From the NCBI GenBank assembly GCA_017881645.1, contig JADGQQ010000056.1:1-24868 (forward strand): a stretch of 24,868 nucleotides of DNA, read 5' to 3'. A program made the position numbers and the translations under genes. Shown here piece after piece: positions 14,586 through 22,482 of the stretch. The stretch is from Clostridia bacterium (GTDB lineage Bacteria > Bacillota > Clostridia > Saccharofermentanales > Saccharofermentanaceae). Below the pieces are notes generated by a model that was given only the letters and a program-made list of their open reading frames with translations, did not search any database and was not told where the DNA came from. The stretch's first letter is position 1, and each line of letters opens with the position of its first letter.

Positions 14586-17123
14586 ATGACCGGACGAAGG
14601 ATGACTTTTTTTGTCCGGATGATCTATCGCGGATTTACTTTTTCACAGCAGAAACGGATTCTTTTATCAGATCATTTGACCAGAATGGCAGATCTGCTTT
14701 GGGCCCGGCCGGTGGTGCTGATCGGAATGAGCGGATTTGCCGGCGGGTCTCTCGCGTACTATTTCAGTAATATTTGGATTTGGATCGCGCTGCTTCTGCT
14801 TCACGGATTCCTGCTTATCTGGCAGCTCCTTCACATACAGGAGGATTCTTTGCAATGGTCCCGGCTGATGATTATATGCATCTCTCTTCTGCTGGGACTT
14901 TACTGTATGAGCAGCATAACTTTGCAGAGAAACAGATCTTTTGAAACACTGCAGGAAGTTTCGACAGCGGGTTCGACAGGGGGTTCGACAACGGGCGGTC
15001 TCAATAATGCAATTAAAGACAATGCTTTGAGCACCGGGTTCGCTGATAGCGCATACGGGGCATTTGACGGATACATTGTTTCCATTTCGATTCCGGATGA
15101 CCGGTATAAGTCATATACGCTCCTTCTGGAAAACGGTGTCCGGATCTGTTTTGGGAGCGCCAGAGCCGATTTGACCTACGGCAGACATGTCCGGATTACC
15201 GGATCCCTGGAGCGCGTGCCAAAAGCAAGGAATCCGGGCGGCTTTGACCAGAGGGGTTACTATGAACGGCAGGGCATTTACCTGCAGATCGTGACTTTCG
15301 ACAATTGCATTTCCGTATTACAGGATCGTTTCATCCAGCCGGGTCTCTATGAACGGCTTCAGTGGACGGGGCTTATGCTTCGAAGCCGGATTTCGGCTCT
15401 CTGGGGCGAGGTTCTTCATCAGGACGATGCATCTTTGCTGAGCGGGATGATACTGGGAGATACTTCCGGGATGGCAACGGAACTGAAGACGGCTTTTCGC
15501 ATGTGCAGCCTTTCGCATCTGACGGCTGTCTCCGGAGCCAATGTTTCTTTCTTCTTATTGCCGATGACGGCGCTGTTTCGAAAAATGAGCGGAAGAAGAG
15601 CGGTTCGGTTCACCCTCATATTCTGTTTTCTGATCTTTTTCGGATTTCTGACCGGATGGACCGCATCGGTTACACGGGCCCTCTTTATGTCCATGGGCAT
15701 AATTGTATCCGCCTTACTGATGAAACGGCATGATGCCGTATCCGCAATGTTCCTGACGGCAGTCATTCTTCTCATTAATAATCCCTTTACTGCGGTTGAT
15801 TATGGATTTTTACTTTCGTTCTGTGCGACTCTTTCGCTTGTGCTGTTTATGGATCGAATGGCGTCGGTTCTGCATTTTCTGCCGGGCGGAAACGCGTTTC
15901 GCCAGGCGGTTTCGTGCGTTCTCTGCACGCAGATCGGTATGCTTCCATGGCTTGCCGCTCTCTCCGGAAGGCAGTCGCCGCTCCTGTTTGTTATCAATGT
16001 TGCGGGGAGTTTTCTTGCAGAAGGAATTTCACTTATCTCACTGCCATTATCCGCAGCATTGGGGCTGATCCATTTTCTTCCGGCGCTGCTTCCGGTTCTC
16101 CGCATCTTCTATTTGCCGTTGGCCGGTCTGCTGTATGTACTTAAGCAGATGGCATATTTTGGAGCGAATCAATCCATTCAGGCGCTTCGACTTCAAACGG
16201 TTCATCCTTTCCTGCTTCTGGCCATTCTACTGTTCGGTATCACGCTGCTGCTGCAGAAGAGTTTCTTTTCGCGTAATGCCCGCAGACTGATGAGTGTCAT
16301 ATTATGCATTTCCATCGGGTTCCAATGCTGGTCCTATCTGCATCGTCCCATTGCAACGGTCATTTTTGCAGATGTGGGGCAGGGGGACTGCGAACTCATT
16401 TTACTGAATAATAATAAGAGCATTCTTATTGATGGAGGGGATCAGGGCTCTGGAACAAAAATCCTCATCCCTCTGCTCAATTATTACGGCATTGAAGAAC
16501 CGGATATTACGATTCTGACGCATCTGCACAGAGATCACGGGTCCGGAATTATCGAATTGATTCAGGCGGGAAGGATATCCGATGTTTTTACGCCGTGTCT
16601 CGAAAAAAATCTTGAGCTTAGTGAATTATTCAATTTATCAAATGAAAAAAGAGTCGCGCTTCATTCCTTGCGGAAAGATGATAAAATGGTTCTGTCCGAT
16701 TCTGCCGTCCTTTATGTTTTGTCTCCGGAAACGCTTGAGGAGGACGGCGGGAACGAAGATTCCGCAGTTGTTCTTCTTGTCATCGATAATACCGGAATAC
16801 TTTTTATGGGAGACGCCGGCATAGGGACAGAAGAGAAAATATTGGCGGACATGGATACCCGTAATCTTATAGGGTCCGATACGGACATTTTGAAAGTCGG
16901 GCATCACGGAAGCAAATTCGCAACCTCAACGATGTTTCTGTCGGCGATGCATGTGAAGGCAGCGGTCATATGTGTCGGTAAGAATAATTACGGGCATCCG
17001 ACGCGTGAGACGATTGACCGCATAACCGGTGAAGGAATCGATCTCTTTCGAACAGACCGGTCCGGTGCCGTCATGATTGATATTCAGACATCAACTTTTC
17101 GGGTTCATACATACGGGTCATAG
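14586..17123 (+). CDS. comEC: ComEC/Rec2-family DNA uptake channel protein
   Basis: An 845-residue membrane protein predicted to carry transforming DNA across the cytoplasmic membrane. It has N-terminal hydrophobic segments (about 43-58, 63-80 and 95-110), a DUF4131-like OB domain (about 157-245), the ComEC 'competence' core (about 280-560) with multiple spans and the motif LTAVSGANVSFF (312-323), and a C-terminal metallo-beta-lactamase-like domain. That domain contains FADVGQGDCELI (594-605), ILIDGGDQG, THLHRDH (645-651), ILFMGDAG and VGHHGSKFATS, so its putative nuclease ligands are largely kept. Full length suggests an intact gene; comEA, comEB and the pilus genes are not in the window, so competence is unproven. 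A 12-base tandem repeat lies in the extracytoplasmic loop region (about residues 127-138). Only a weak AGG site precedes the ATG. Confidence 0.94.
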   Translation: MTGRRMTFFVRMIYRGFTFSQQKRILLSDHLTRMADLLWARPVVLIGMSGFAGGSLAYYFSNIWIWIALLLLHGFLLIWQLLHIQEDSLQWSRLMIICISLLLGLYCMSSITLQRNRSFETLQEVSTAGSTGGSTTGGLNNAIKDNALSTGFADSAYGAFDGYIVSISIPDDRYKSYTLLLENGVRICFGSARADLTYGRHVRITGSLERVPKARNPGGFDQRGYYERQGIYLQIVTFDNCISVLQDRFIQPGLYERLQWTGLMLRSRISALWGEVLHQDDASLLSGMILGDTSGMATELKTAFRMCSLSHLTAVSGANVSFFLLPMTALFRKMSGRRAVRFTLIFCFLIFFGFLTGWTASVTRALFMSMGIIVSALLMKRHDAVSAMFLTAVILLINNPFTAVDYGFLLSFCATLSLVLFMDRMASVLHFLPGGNAFRQAVSCVLCTQIGMLPWLAALSGRQSPLLFVINVAGSFLAEGISLISLPLSAALGLIHFLPALLPVLRIFYLPLAGLLYVLKQMAYFGANQSIQALRLQTVHPFLLLAILLFGITLLLQKSFFSRNARRLMSVILCISIGFQCWSYLHRPIATVIFADVGQGDCELILLNNNKSILIDGGDQGSGTKILIPLLNYYGIEEPDITILTHLHRDHGSGIIELIQAGRISDVFTPCLEKNLELSELFNLSNEKRVALHSLRKDDKMVLSDSAVLYVLSPETLEEDGGNEDSAVVLLVIDNTGILFMGDAGIGTEEKILADMDTRNLIGSDTDILKVGHHGSKFATSTMFLSAMHVKAAVICVGKNNYGHPTRETIDRITGEGIDLFRTDRSGAVMIDIQTSTFRVHTYGS
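14960..14995 (+). repeat. Three tandem 12-base repeats inside comEC
   Basis: Three adjacent units, TTCGACAGCGGG, TTCGACAGGGGG and TTCGACAACGGG, differ at only two positions. Read in the comEC frame they give a Ser-Thr-x-Gly repeat (STAG, STGG, STTG). The unit is a multiple of three, so changes in copy number would keep the frame. Confidence 0.85.
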
Positions 17124-17138
17124 AGAAAGTGAGAACAA

Positions 17139-18227
17139 ATGGCAAAGAACACAGCAGCCCCTTCGGGTTCGGGAAAAGGATTATCCGTCATGTCTTTTGA
17201 GGAACTCGCAGCAGATGTGAAAACAGGTGTTTCCGCTTCTCTGTATTTAATATGGGGAGAGGAAGAATACCTGATTGAGCGTTCGCTGCAGTCGATGCGA
17301 AATGCACTGATCACAGCGGGATGTCAGGACGCAGATTCATATACAACTGACTGGTCGTCTTCGGCAGGGGATGTTGAAGAATTACGGGAAATGGTGCTTA
17401 CGCCTCCGTTCCTTTCAAGAAAACGGATGATCACCATTAAAAATTCGGGTCTGTTTGCCGCGCGATCTCCGGAGAGTCCGGAAAGCGCCCGTAAATATGT
17501 CGATTTGTTTTCGTCTGTGCCTGATTTTTGCTGTCTGATATTTGTCGAAGAGAAGATCGACAAGCGGAAGAAAATACTTCTTGATGCGGTTCAGATGAAT
17601 GGCCGTCTCGTACAGATGGAACATCAGAGTTCCGACACGCTCTGCAAGTGGGTCGCACGGACCTTGGGAAAAGACGGTATCCGGATTACAACGGAGGCGA
17701 TCAACAGTCTCGTGGACCGTTCCGAAGCGAGCATGCTTACTCTGGGCAACGAAATGAAGAAAATCATCCTTTATTGCAGAAATGCAGGCGTTACGGAGAT
17801 TTCACTGAAGGAAATCGACAGCATCTGCATTCCGGATATTCGCGGTTCCATTTTTCAAATGACGGATGCGATCGGTGCAAGAAATATCGGCCGCGCGCTC
17901 ACGGTGCTTGATACGCTGATTTCACTAAAAGAGCCGGTACCAAAGATCCGGTTCATGCTGGCCAGACATCTTCGTCAGCTGATCTGCGCGAAGGAACTTG
18001 TGCAGGCGGATCGGATTATGACAGCATTGAAAGTCGTTCCGTTTGTCGCGAGAAATCTTGCCGCACAGGCAAAGAGTTTTCAAATGGACGAATTGACAGC
18101 ACTGTATGAAGCATGCGCGACGTCAGACTTTTCAGTAAAAACAGGCAAAATGGAAGACCGGCTGTCGATGGAAACGCTTCTTGTCAGCGCCGGAAAATCC
18201 AGCGGAAAATCGTACGGGTTCATTTGA
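17139..18227 (+). CDS. holA: DNA polymerase III delta subunit
   Basis: Clamp-loader subunit that opens the beta sliding clamp, 362 residues from this start. It has the family's opening ASLYLIWGEEEYLIERSL (about 34-51), the basic stretch PPFLSRKRMITIKN, and the C-terminal helical collar with RFMLARHLRQLI. It immediately follows comEC (15 bases), a pairing common in Bacillota. The start at 17139 has only a weak GTGAG site and gives an N-terminal extension rich in Ser, Gly and Ala. An internal ATG at 17190, starting MSFEELAADV, has AAGGA about 10 bases upstream and would give a more typical 345 residues. The -35 of the next gene's promoter overlaps the stop codon. Confidence 0.92.
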   Translation: MAKNTAAPSGSGKGLSVMSFEELAADVKTGVSASLYLIWGEEEYLIERSLQSMRNALITAGCQDADSYTTDWSSSAGDVEELREMVLTPPFLSRKRMITIKNSGLFAARSPESPESARKYVDLFSSVPDFCCLIFVEEKIDKRKKILLDAVQMNGRLVQMEHQSSDTLCKWVARTLGKDGIRITTEAINSLVDRSEASMLTLGNEMKKIILYCRNAGVTEISLKEIDSICIPDIRGSIFQMTDAIGARNIGRALTVLDTLISLKEPVPKIRFMLARHLRQLICAKELVQADRIMTALKVVPFVARNLAAQAKSFQMDELTALYEACATSDFSVKTGKMEDRLSMETLLVSAGKSSGKSYGFI

Positions 18228-18252
18228 CTCGATAACGATATTAGTATAGAAT
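18224..18252 (+). promoter_or_regulatory. Strong promoter of icd
   Basis: TTGACT (18224-18229, 5/6) and TAGAAT (18247-18252, 5/6) are separated by exactly 17 bases. The -35 hexamer contains the holA stop codon. The start would be near 18259, about 30 bases before the icd start. It is among the best-matching promoters in the window, along with that of ruvC. Confidence 0.75.
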
Positions 18253-18289
18253 CAGTTGGATTTCCACATAGAATCAGGAGGATATTTGC

Positions 18290-19519
18290 ATGGCCAAGAT
18301 TCAGATGACGACACCTTTGGTAGAGATGGACGGAGACGAAATGACCCGTATTATCTGGCAGCAGATTAAGGACATTCTTCTGACTCCTTTTATTGATTTG
18401 AAGACGGAATATTTTGACCTTTCACTGGTCAACCGTGATGCGACGGACGATCAGGTAACCATTGATTCGGCTAACCGCACCCGTGAGCTAGGCGTAGCCG
18501 TAAAGTGCGCAACCATTACTCCGAATGCGCAGCGTATGGAAGAATACACACTGAAAAAAATGTGGAAGAGCCCCAACGGCACAATCCGCGCAATTTTGGA
18601 CGGCACGGTATTCAGAGCACCGATCCTTGTAAAAGATATTACGCCTTTTGTTTCCTGCTGGAAGAAGCCGATTTCCATAGCGCGTCATGCATACGGCGAC
18701 GTCTACAGAGATTCGGAAATGCTGATTTCCGGTCCCGCAAAGGCCGAGATTCTCGTTACTTATCCGGATGGAACGATACAGAGACAATTGATTCACGATT
18801 TTGACGGTCCCGGCGTTGTGCTTGGCATGCATAATCTGGACAAATCCATTTCTGCATTTGCCAGATCCTGCTTCAATTATGCTCTGGATATTCATCAGGA
18901 TCTTTGGTTTGCTACGAAAGATACAATTTCAAAGACGTATGATCATCGCTTCAAAGATATTTTTCAGGAGATCTTCGACGCGGAGTTCAAGACAGCGTTC
19001 GAGACAGCCGGAATTGCCTATTTTTATACACTGATTGATGATCTTGTTGCTCGCGTAATGCGCTCTGAGGGCGGAATCCTCTGGGCCTGCAAGAATTATG
19101 ACGGTGATGTCATGTCTGATATGGTTGCATCCGCCTGCGGAAGTCTTGCCATGATGACTTCCGTTCTCGTATCTCCCGACGGCAAATACGAATATGAAGC
19201 GGCACACGGCACAGTAACCCGTCATTATTATAAGCACCTGAAAGGTGAGACCACTTCGACAAACCCTATGGCGACGATTTATGCATGGTCCGGGGCTCTC
19301 CGGAAAAGAGGCCAGTTGGACCAGCTGCCGGCACTTGTCGATTTTGCAGATCTTCTGGAAGAATCATCCATCGCAGCTATTGAATCAGGAACCATTACGG
19401 GAGACCTTGCGTCATTAATGCCCAAAGACAAAGCACATGTTGTCAGTACTGAAGGATTCCTTCATGCCATTGCAAAACAAATCTACATGTCCGGAAGAGT
19501 ACAATCAGAATCCGTCTAA
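18290..19519 (+). CDS. icd: NADP-dependent isocitrate dehydrogenase, eukaryote-like (type II) form
   Basis: A 409-residue enzyme that oxidises isocitrate to 2-oxoglutarate and CO2, making NADPH. It belongs to the homodimeric subfamily that includes human IDH1/IDH2, not the E. coli Icd type. Visible matches are VKCATITPN (71-79), MWKSPNGTIRAIL (91-103), ARHAYGDVYR (131-140) with Arg132 at the position of human IDH1 Arg132, NYDGDVMSDMVA (269-280) for metal binding, and AAHGTVTRHYY (304-314), whose Arg-His pair marks NADP preference. AGGAGG stands 8 bases before the ATG. Its own strong promoter sets it apart from holA. No aconitase or citrate synthase lies in the window; the likely job is supply of 2-oxoglutarate for glutamate and of NADPH. 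Confidence 0.96.
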   Translation: MAKIQMTTPLVEMDGDEMTRIIWQQIKDILLTPFIDLKTEYFDLSLVNRDATDDQVTIDSANRTRELGVAVKCATITPNAQRMEEYTLKKMWKSPNGTIRAILDGTVFRAPILVKDITPFVSCWKKPISIARHAYGDVYRDSEMLISGPAKAEILVTYPDGTIQRQLIHDFDGPGVVLGMHNLDKSISAFARSCFNYALDIHQDLWFATKDTISKTYDHRFKDIFQEIFDAEFKTAFETAGIAYFYTLIDDLVARVMRSEGGILWACKNYDGDVMSDMVASACGSLAMMTSVLVSPDGKYEYEAAHGTVTRHYYKHLKGETTSTNPMATIYAWSGALRKRGQLDQLPALVDFADLLEESSIAAIESGTITGDLASLMPKDKAHVVSTEGFLHAIAKQIYMSGRVQSESV

Positions 19520-19546
19520 TGGATTGGACCTTTGAAAGGGGAACAA

Positions 19547-20059
19547 ATGAGTTATTTTGAGGATTGGAACAAGAACATTAACTACTCCGATGATCAGACG
19601 AAGTATTCCGCTTACGTTCAGCATTACTATGATCTTGAAAAGAACGCGTACAATATCATTTTAGCCGCATATCCCAACCATCAGTCACTGACGGAGGGCA
19701 AAGCGCTGGATCTTGCCGCGGCTCTCGGATTTCAGAAAGACGACATGGAGATCTTTGCTGGTTTTCTGGACGGACTCAATCCGAGCCTGACCACCCGGAT
19801 TGACCCGGAAGCCATGGACGATGATTCGGATCTTGCGCTGGATATTGATTTTGAAAAACTATTCTGGAACATGAGAGATGCAAAAGCGGACTGGCTTTAT
19901 GAGCTTCCGAGTTGGAACCATGTTCTGCCCAAAGAGAAGCGGATGGATATTACGAAGAAATTCCGCGAATCCAAGATTGTCCATACGGAGAAAATCGGAA
20001 GAAACGATCCGTGTCCGTGCGGCAGCGGCAGGAAATACAAGCAGTGCTGCATGAAGTAA
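19547..20059 (+). CDS. SEC-C motif zinc-binding protein of unknown function
   Basis: A 170-residue acidic protein ending in a SEC-C metal-binding motif: NDPCPCGSGRKYKQCC, with four Cys in the C-x-C ... CC arrangement known from the SecA C-terminus. The first ~145 residues are predicted soluble and helical, with many Asp, Trp and Tyr, and match no family I can name. The ATG at 19547 has AAGGGGA about 5 bases upstream; an in-frame TTG at 19532 lacks a site. It lies 27 bases after icd with no terminator between, so it is probably co-transcribed with it. The SEC-C tail may bind zinc and contact ribosomes or SecB-like partners, but this is inference. Confidence 0.85.
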   Translation: MSYFEDWNKNINYSDDQTKYSAYVQHYYDLEKNAYNIILAAYPNHQSLTEGKALDLAAALGFQKDDMEIFAGFLDGLNPSLTTRIDPEAMDDDSDLALDIDFEKLFWNMRDAKADWLYELPSWNHVLPKEKRMDITKKFRESKIVHTEKIGRNDPCPCGSGRKYKQCCMK

Positions 20060-20161
20060 AACAATAAGTAAGAACAGGAGAATTTGCCGGACAGGCGTTT
20101 ATTCATTTGTTTTATTGATCTGATTTCCTATTCTGGCAGGAATAAAGGGAGGAACAGATAC

Positions 20162-20854
20162 ATGAGACAGGGAATGACGGATTTACATGTTTCGAGCCGT
20201 CCGTATGAGAGGCTTGAGTCATGCGGTGAAAAATCTCTATCAGATGCAGAGCTTCTTGCAATACTGTTCAGAAGCGGATCAACGGGATGCTCGTCGCTTC
20301 AGCTGGCACAGAATGTTCTTTTATTGGATTCCCGCGGAGAAGGGCTTTCTTTTCTTCGGGATTTGTCTATCGAAGAACTCAAATCCTGCAAAGGATTGGG
20401 AAGAGTGAAGGCATTGACTTTGAAGGCGGCCATGGAACTCGGCCGCAGATCCATGCACGTGGATCCTTTCTGGAAGAACCGGCAAATCAGCGGACCTCAG
20501 GACGCAATAAGCATTTTTGAGAATGAAATGGTTCATCTTAAGAAAGAAGAAGTGCACACGCTTCTTTTGGATACAAGACACCGGGTGATTCGTCACGTGA
20601 TGATTTCTTCCGGGGGTCTGGCATCCGCTGGAATTTATCCGAGGGAATTGCTCCGGGAAGCCATTAAGGCCAATGCAGCGGCTTTTGTGCTCGCTCACAA
20701 TCACCCGAGCGGCGATCCGAAACCAAGTCCGGACGACATTCAGACGACAAAGGCATTGAAGAAAGCTGCCGACATGATCGGCATCGAACTTGTTGATCAT
20801 ATTGTCATAGGTCACGGATCGAGTACAAGCCTTAAAGAACTTGGTTGTTTATAA
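20162..20854 (+). CDS. radC: RadC family JAMM-domain protein
   Basis: 230 residues with an N-terminal helix-hairpin-helix region (ELKSCKGLGRVKALTLKAA, about 72-90) and the RadC JAB1/MPN domain bearing the metal motif HNHPSGDPKPSPDD (179-192), including His179, His181 and Asp192. Despite the name, a role in DNA repair is doubtful for the family and the biochemical activity is unknown. The ATG at 20162 has GGGAGG 9 bases upstream. An in-frame TTG at 20084 with AGGAG very close would add 26 residues without family similarity and was not chosen. In Bacillota radC usually precedes mreB-mreC-mreD; here mreC follows directly. Confidence 0.94.
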   Translation: MRQGMTDLHVSSRPYERLESCGEKSLSDAELLAILFRSGSTGCSSLQLAQNVLLLDSRGEGLSFLRDLSIEELKSCKGLGRVKALTLKAAMELGRRSMHVDPFWKNRQISGPQDAISIFENEMVHLKKEEVHTLLLDTRHRVIRHVMISSGGLASAGIYPRELLREAIKANAAAFVLAHNHPSGDPKPSPDDIQTTKALKKAADMIGIELVDHIVIGHGSSTSLKELGCL

Positions 20855-20876
20855 GCGAGAACTCGAAGAAATTATA

Positions 20877-20885
20877 TGATATACT
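20877..20885 (+). promoter_or_regulatory. Extended -10 promoter candidate for mreC-mreD-PBP2
   Basis: TGATATACT gives TG-n-TATACT (TATACT at 20880-20885, 5/6 to consensus), with no clear -35. It lies in the 122-base gap after radC and would produce a leader of about 85 bases ahead of mreC. The genes may equally be read from further upstream. Confidence 0.35.
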
Positions 20886-20976
20886 TCACCTAGAATTATC
20901 CGGTCGTCTATTGCATACCCTTGGATTTAATGCAGTTGAGCGGTTGTATTTGTATTTGTTGCAGAGGTGCAAAATA

Positions 20977-21873
20977 TTGCGTAAATTATTTTCGAATCGA
21001 ATATTCTTACTGATTTTGACTACGCTCCTTATTTTGGCGGTCATCATTTTCAGTTCCTTACCGGGAAATCCGATTCATAGTATTACAACACCGGTTTCGG
21101 TCTTTCTCGACCCGGTACAGAAAGCCGTTCAGGGTGCCGGAAATTCGGTGTCCGATTTCTTTTCCGCGATTACAGACGGGATGAGTCTCCGTAAGGAAAA
21201 TGACTCTCTGAAAGAACAGGTTGCCAAGCTGCAGTATCAGGTTCAGCAGGATGAAGAAGCAGGTAAGCGATGGCAGGAACTCAAAGATGCGTTTCACATA
21301 AAAGACACTTTTGAGAACTATGAAATTTATGGCGCATCCATTTTGACGCGTGAAGCGGATGAATGGTTCAGTGTTATTCGTATCGATACGGGAAGCAATA
21401 ACGGTGTTTCGATTTCCGGAACGAATTCGTATGCGGTCGTCGATTCACAGATGAATCTTGTTGGGCGCGTGCTGTCCACCGACACATCTTCCGCCAAGGT
21501 TCTTCCAATTCTTCACGAAGGTTTTTCTGTCAGTGCCAAAGTTGACGCGGTAAATGGTGCCGTAGTGCATGTCCACGGCGAATTTGAACTCAAGACCGAA
21601 GGCCTGTGTAAAGTGGATCTGATCCCTGAAAATGTTGAACTTAAGGTGGGGGATGTACTGGTTACCAGCGGAGTCGGAGGATTGTTTCCGGCGGGAATCC
21701 CCATCGGAGTGATTGTTTCCGTTGATAATACGTCAGAACTTCTGCGATCCGCTACACTAAAGCCCTATACGGATATTTCGAGTCTTCGGGACTTGTTTGT
21801 GCTGATTCCCAAAGACGTTTCGGATACGGCGGCATCTGTTACCCCGGCGCCGACGCCGATACCAGCACCCTAA
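20977..21873 (+). CDS. mreC: Rod shape-determining protein MreC
   Basis: A 298-residue bitopic protein that links MreB, MreD, RodA and PBP2 in the elongasome. It has a short cytoplasmic start (MRKLFSNR), a membrane span (about 9-26), a coiled coil (about 60-105, including RKENDSLKEQVAKLQYQVQQ) and the extracytoplasmic beta-barrel region with VGRVLSTDTSSAKVL and GVGGLFPAGIPIGVI. It ends in a Thr/Pro/Ala tail (TPAPTPIPAP). A TTG at 20977 is taken as start: GAGG lies 9 bases upstream and the membrane span follows at once. The frame is open back to 20845, but those 44 codons look unlike MreC. mreB does not precede it. mreD starts 24 bases after its stop. Confidence 0.92.
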   Translation: MRKLFSNRIFLLILTTLLILAVIIFSSLPGNPIHSITTPVSVFLDPVQKAVQGAGNSVSDFFSAITDGMSLRKENDSLKEQVAKLQYQVQQDEEAGKRWQELKDAFHIKDTFENYEIYGASILTREADEWFSVIRIDTGSNNGVSISGTNSYAVVDSQMNLVGRVLSTDTSSAKVLPILHEGFSVSAKVDAVNGAVVHVHGEFELKTEGLCKVDLIPENVELKVGDVLVTSGVGGLFPAGIPIGVIVSVDNTSELLRSATLKPYTDISSLRDLFVLIPKDVSDTAASVTPAPTPIPAP

Positions 21874-21897
21874 GGAAGAGAACGGGAGGAATCAAAA

Positions 21898-22482
21898 CTG
21901 GCCAGAAATGATCGGATCCGTCAAATCGTCGTATATGCGGTTTGCATATTGTTTTTTTCTTCGCTGCAGGTGACATTTCCGATGGCTCTGTCTTTTCGCG
22001 GTCAGGTGGCTGATTTTATGATGGTTTTCGTGATTCTGACCGGGTATTTGTACGGGACCACGGATGGTGCGGTTGTAGGTCTCATTATGGGATTTCTAAG
22101 AGATATGCTTGCAAGCCCGACGCTTGGAACGGGTATGCTGATCTTGCTGTATGCCGGCATTATTTCATCGCTCCTCTTTTCAAAAAGATTTCACAGCAGG
22201 ATTGCACTTGGATTTGTTCAAGTATTCATACTTACGCTTGCCTATAAGGTGATCGGTCATTTGCTGTACTACCTTGTACCGCTGATCATGAACCATGACA
22301 ATAATTATCTGCCGTTATCGGCTATTGTTTTGAACAGTATTCTCCCGCAGATTCTGATTAACCTGGTCATTTCAGTTCCAATGGTCCTTTTGCTTACATA
22401 TGCGGGACCCTATCGGAAAGGTGTCAGAAGATCTTTGGATGATAATAGATCTTCATCGGAGGAAGTATGGCAAATCAGATAA
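21898..22482 (+). CDS. mreD: Rod shape-determining protein MreD, probable CTG start
   Basis: A small polytopic membrane protein of the elongasome, 194 residues, with about five hydrophobic segments and motifs usual for MreD (YLYGTTDGAVVGLIMGFLRDM). No ATG, GTG or TTG in this frame is placed to include the first helix: the first one is a TTG at 21949, inside that helix. A CTG at 21898 stands exactly 8 bases after GGAGG and gives the start (M)ARNDRIRQIVVYAVC, a charged start followed by the helix, as expected for MreD. I therefore infer a non-standard CTG start. It is 24 bases after mreC, and its last 16 bases overlap the PBP2 gene, so translation is probably coupled. Confidence 0.85.
   Translation: MARNDRIRQIVVYAVCILFFSSLQVTFPMALSFRGQVADFMMVFVILTGYLYGTTDGAVVGLIMGFLRDMLASPTLGTGMLILLYAGIISSLLFSKRFHSRIALGFVQVFILTLAYKVIGHLLYYLVPLIMNHDNNYLPLSAIVLNSILPQILINLVISVPMVLLLTYAGPYRKGVRRSLDDNRSSSEEVWQIR

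Noticed and set aside
20084..20161. Extended N-terminus of RadC from a TTG
   Set aside because: The extra 26 residues are not family-like and the AGGAG is only 2-3 bases from the TTG; the ATG at 20162 has a better site.
20845..20976. Upstream extension of the mreC frame overlapping the radC end
   Set aside because: The 44 added residues do not resemble MreC or MreB, and the membrane span expected near the N-terminus follows the TTG at 20977.
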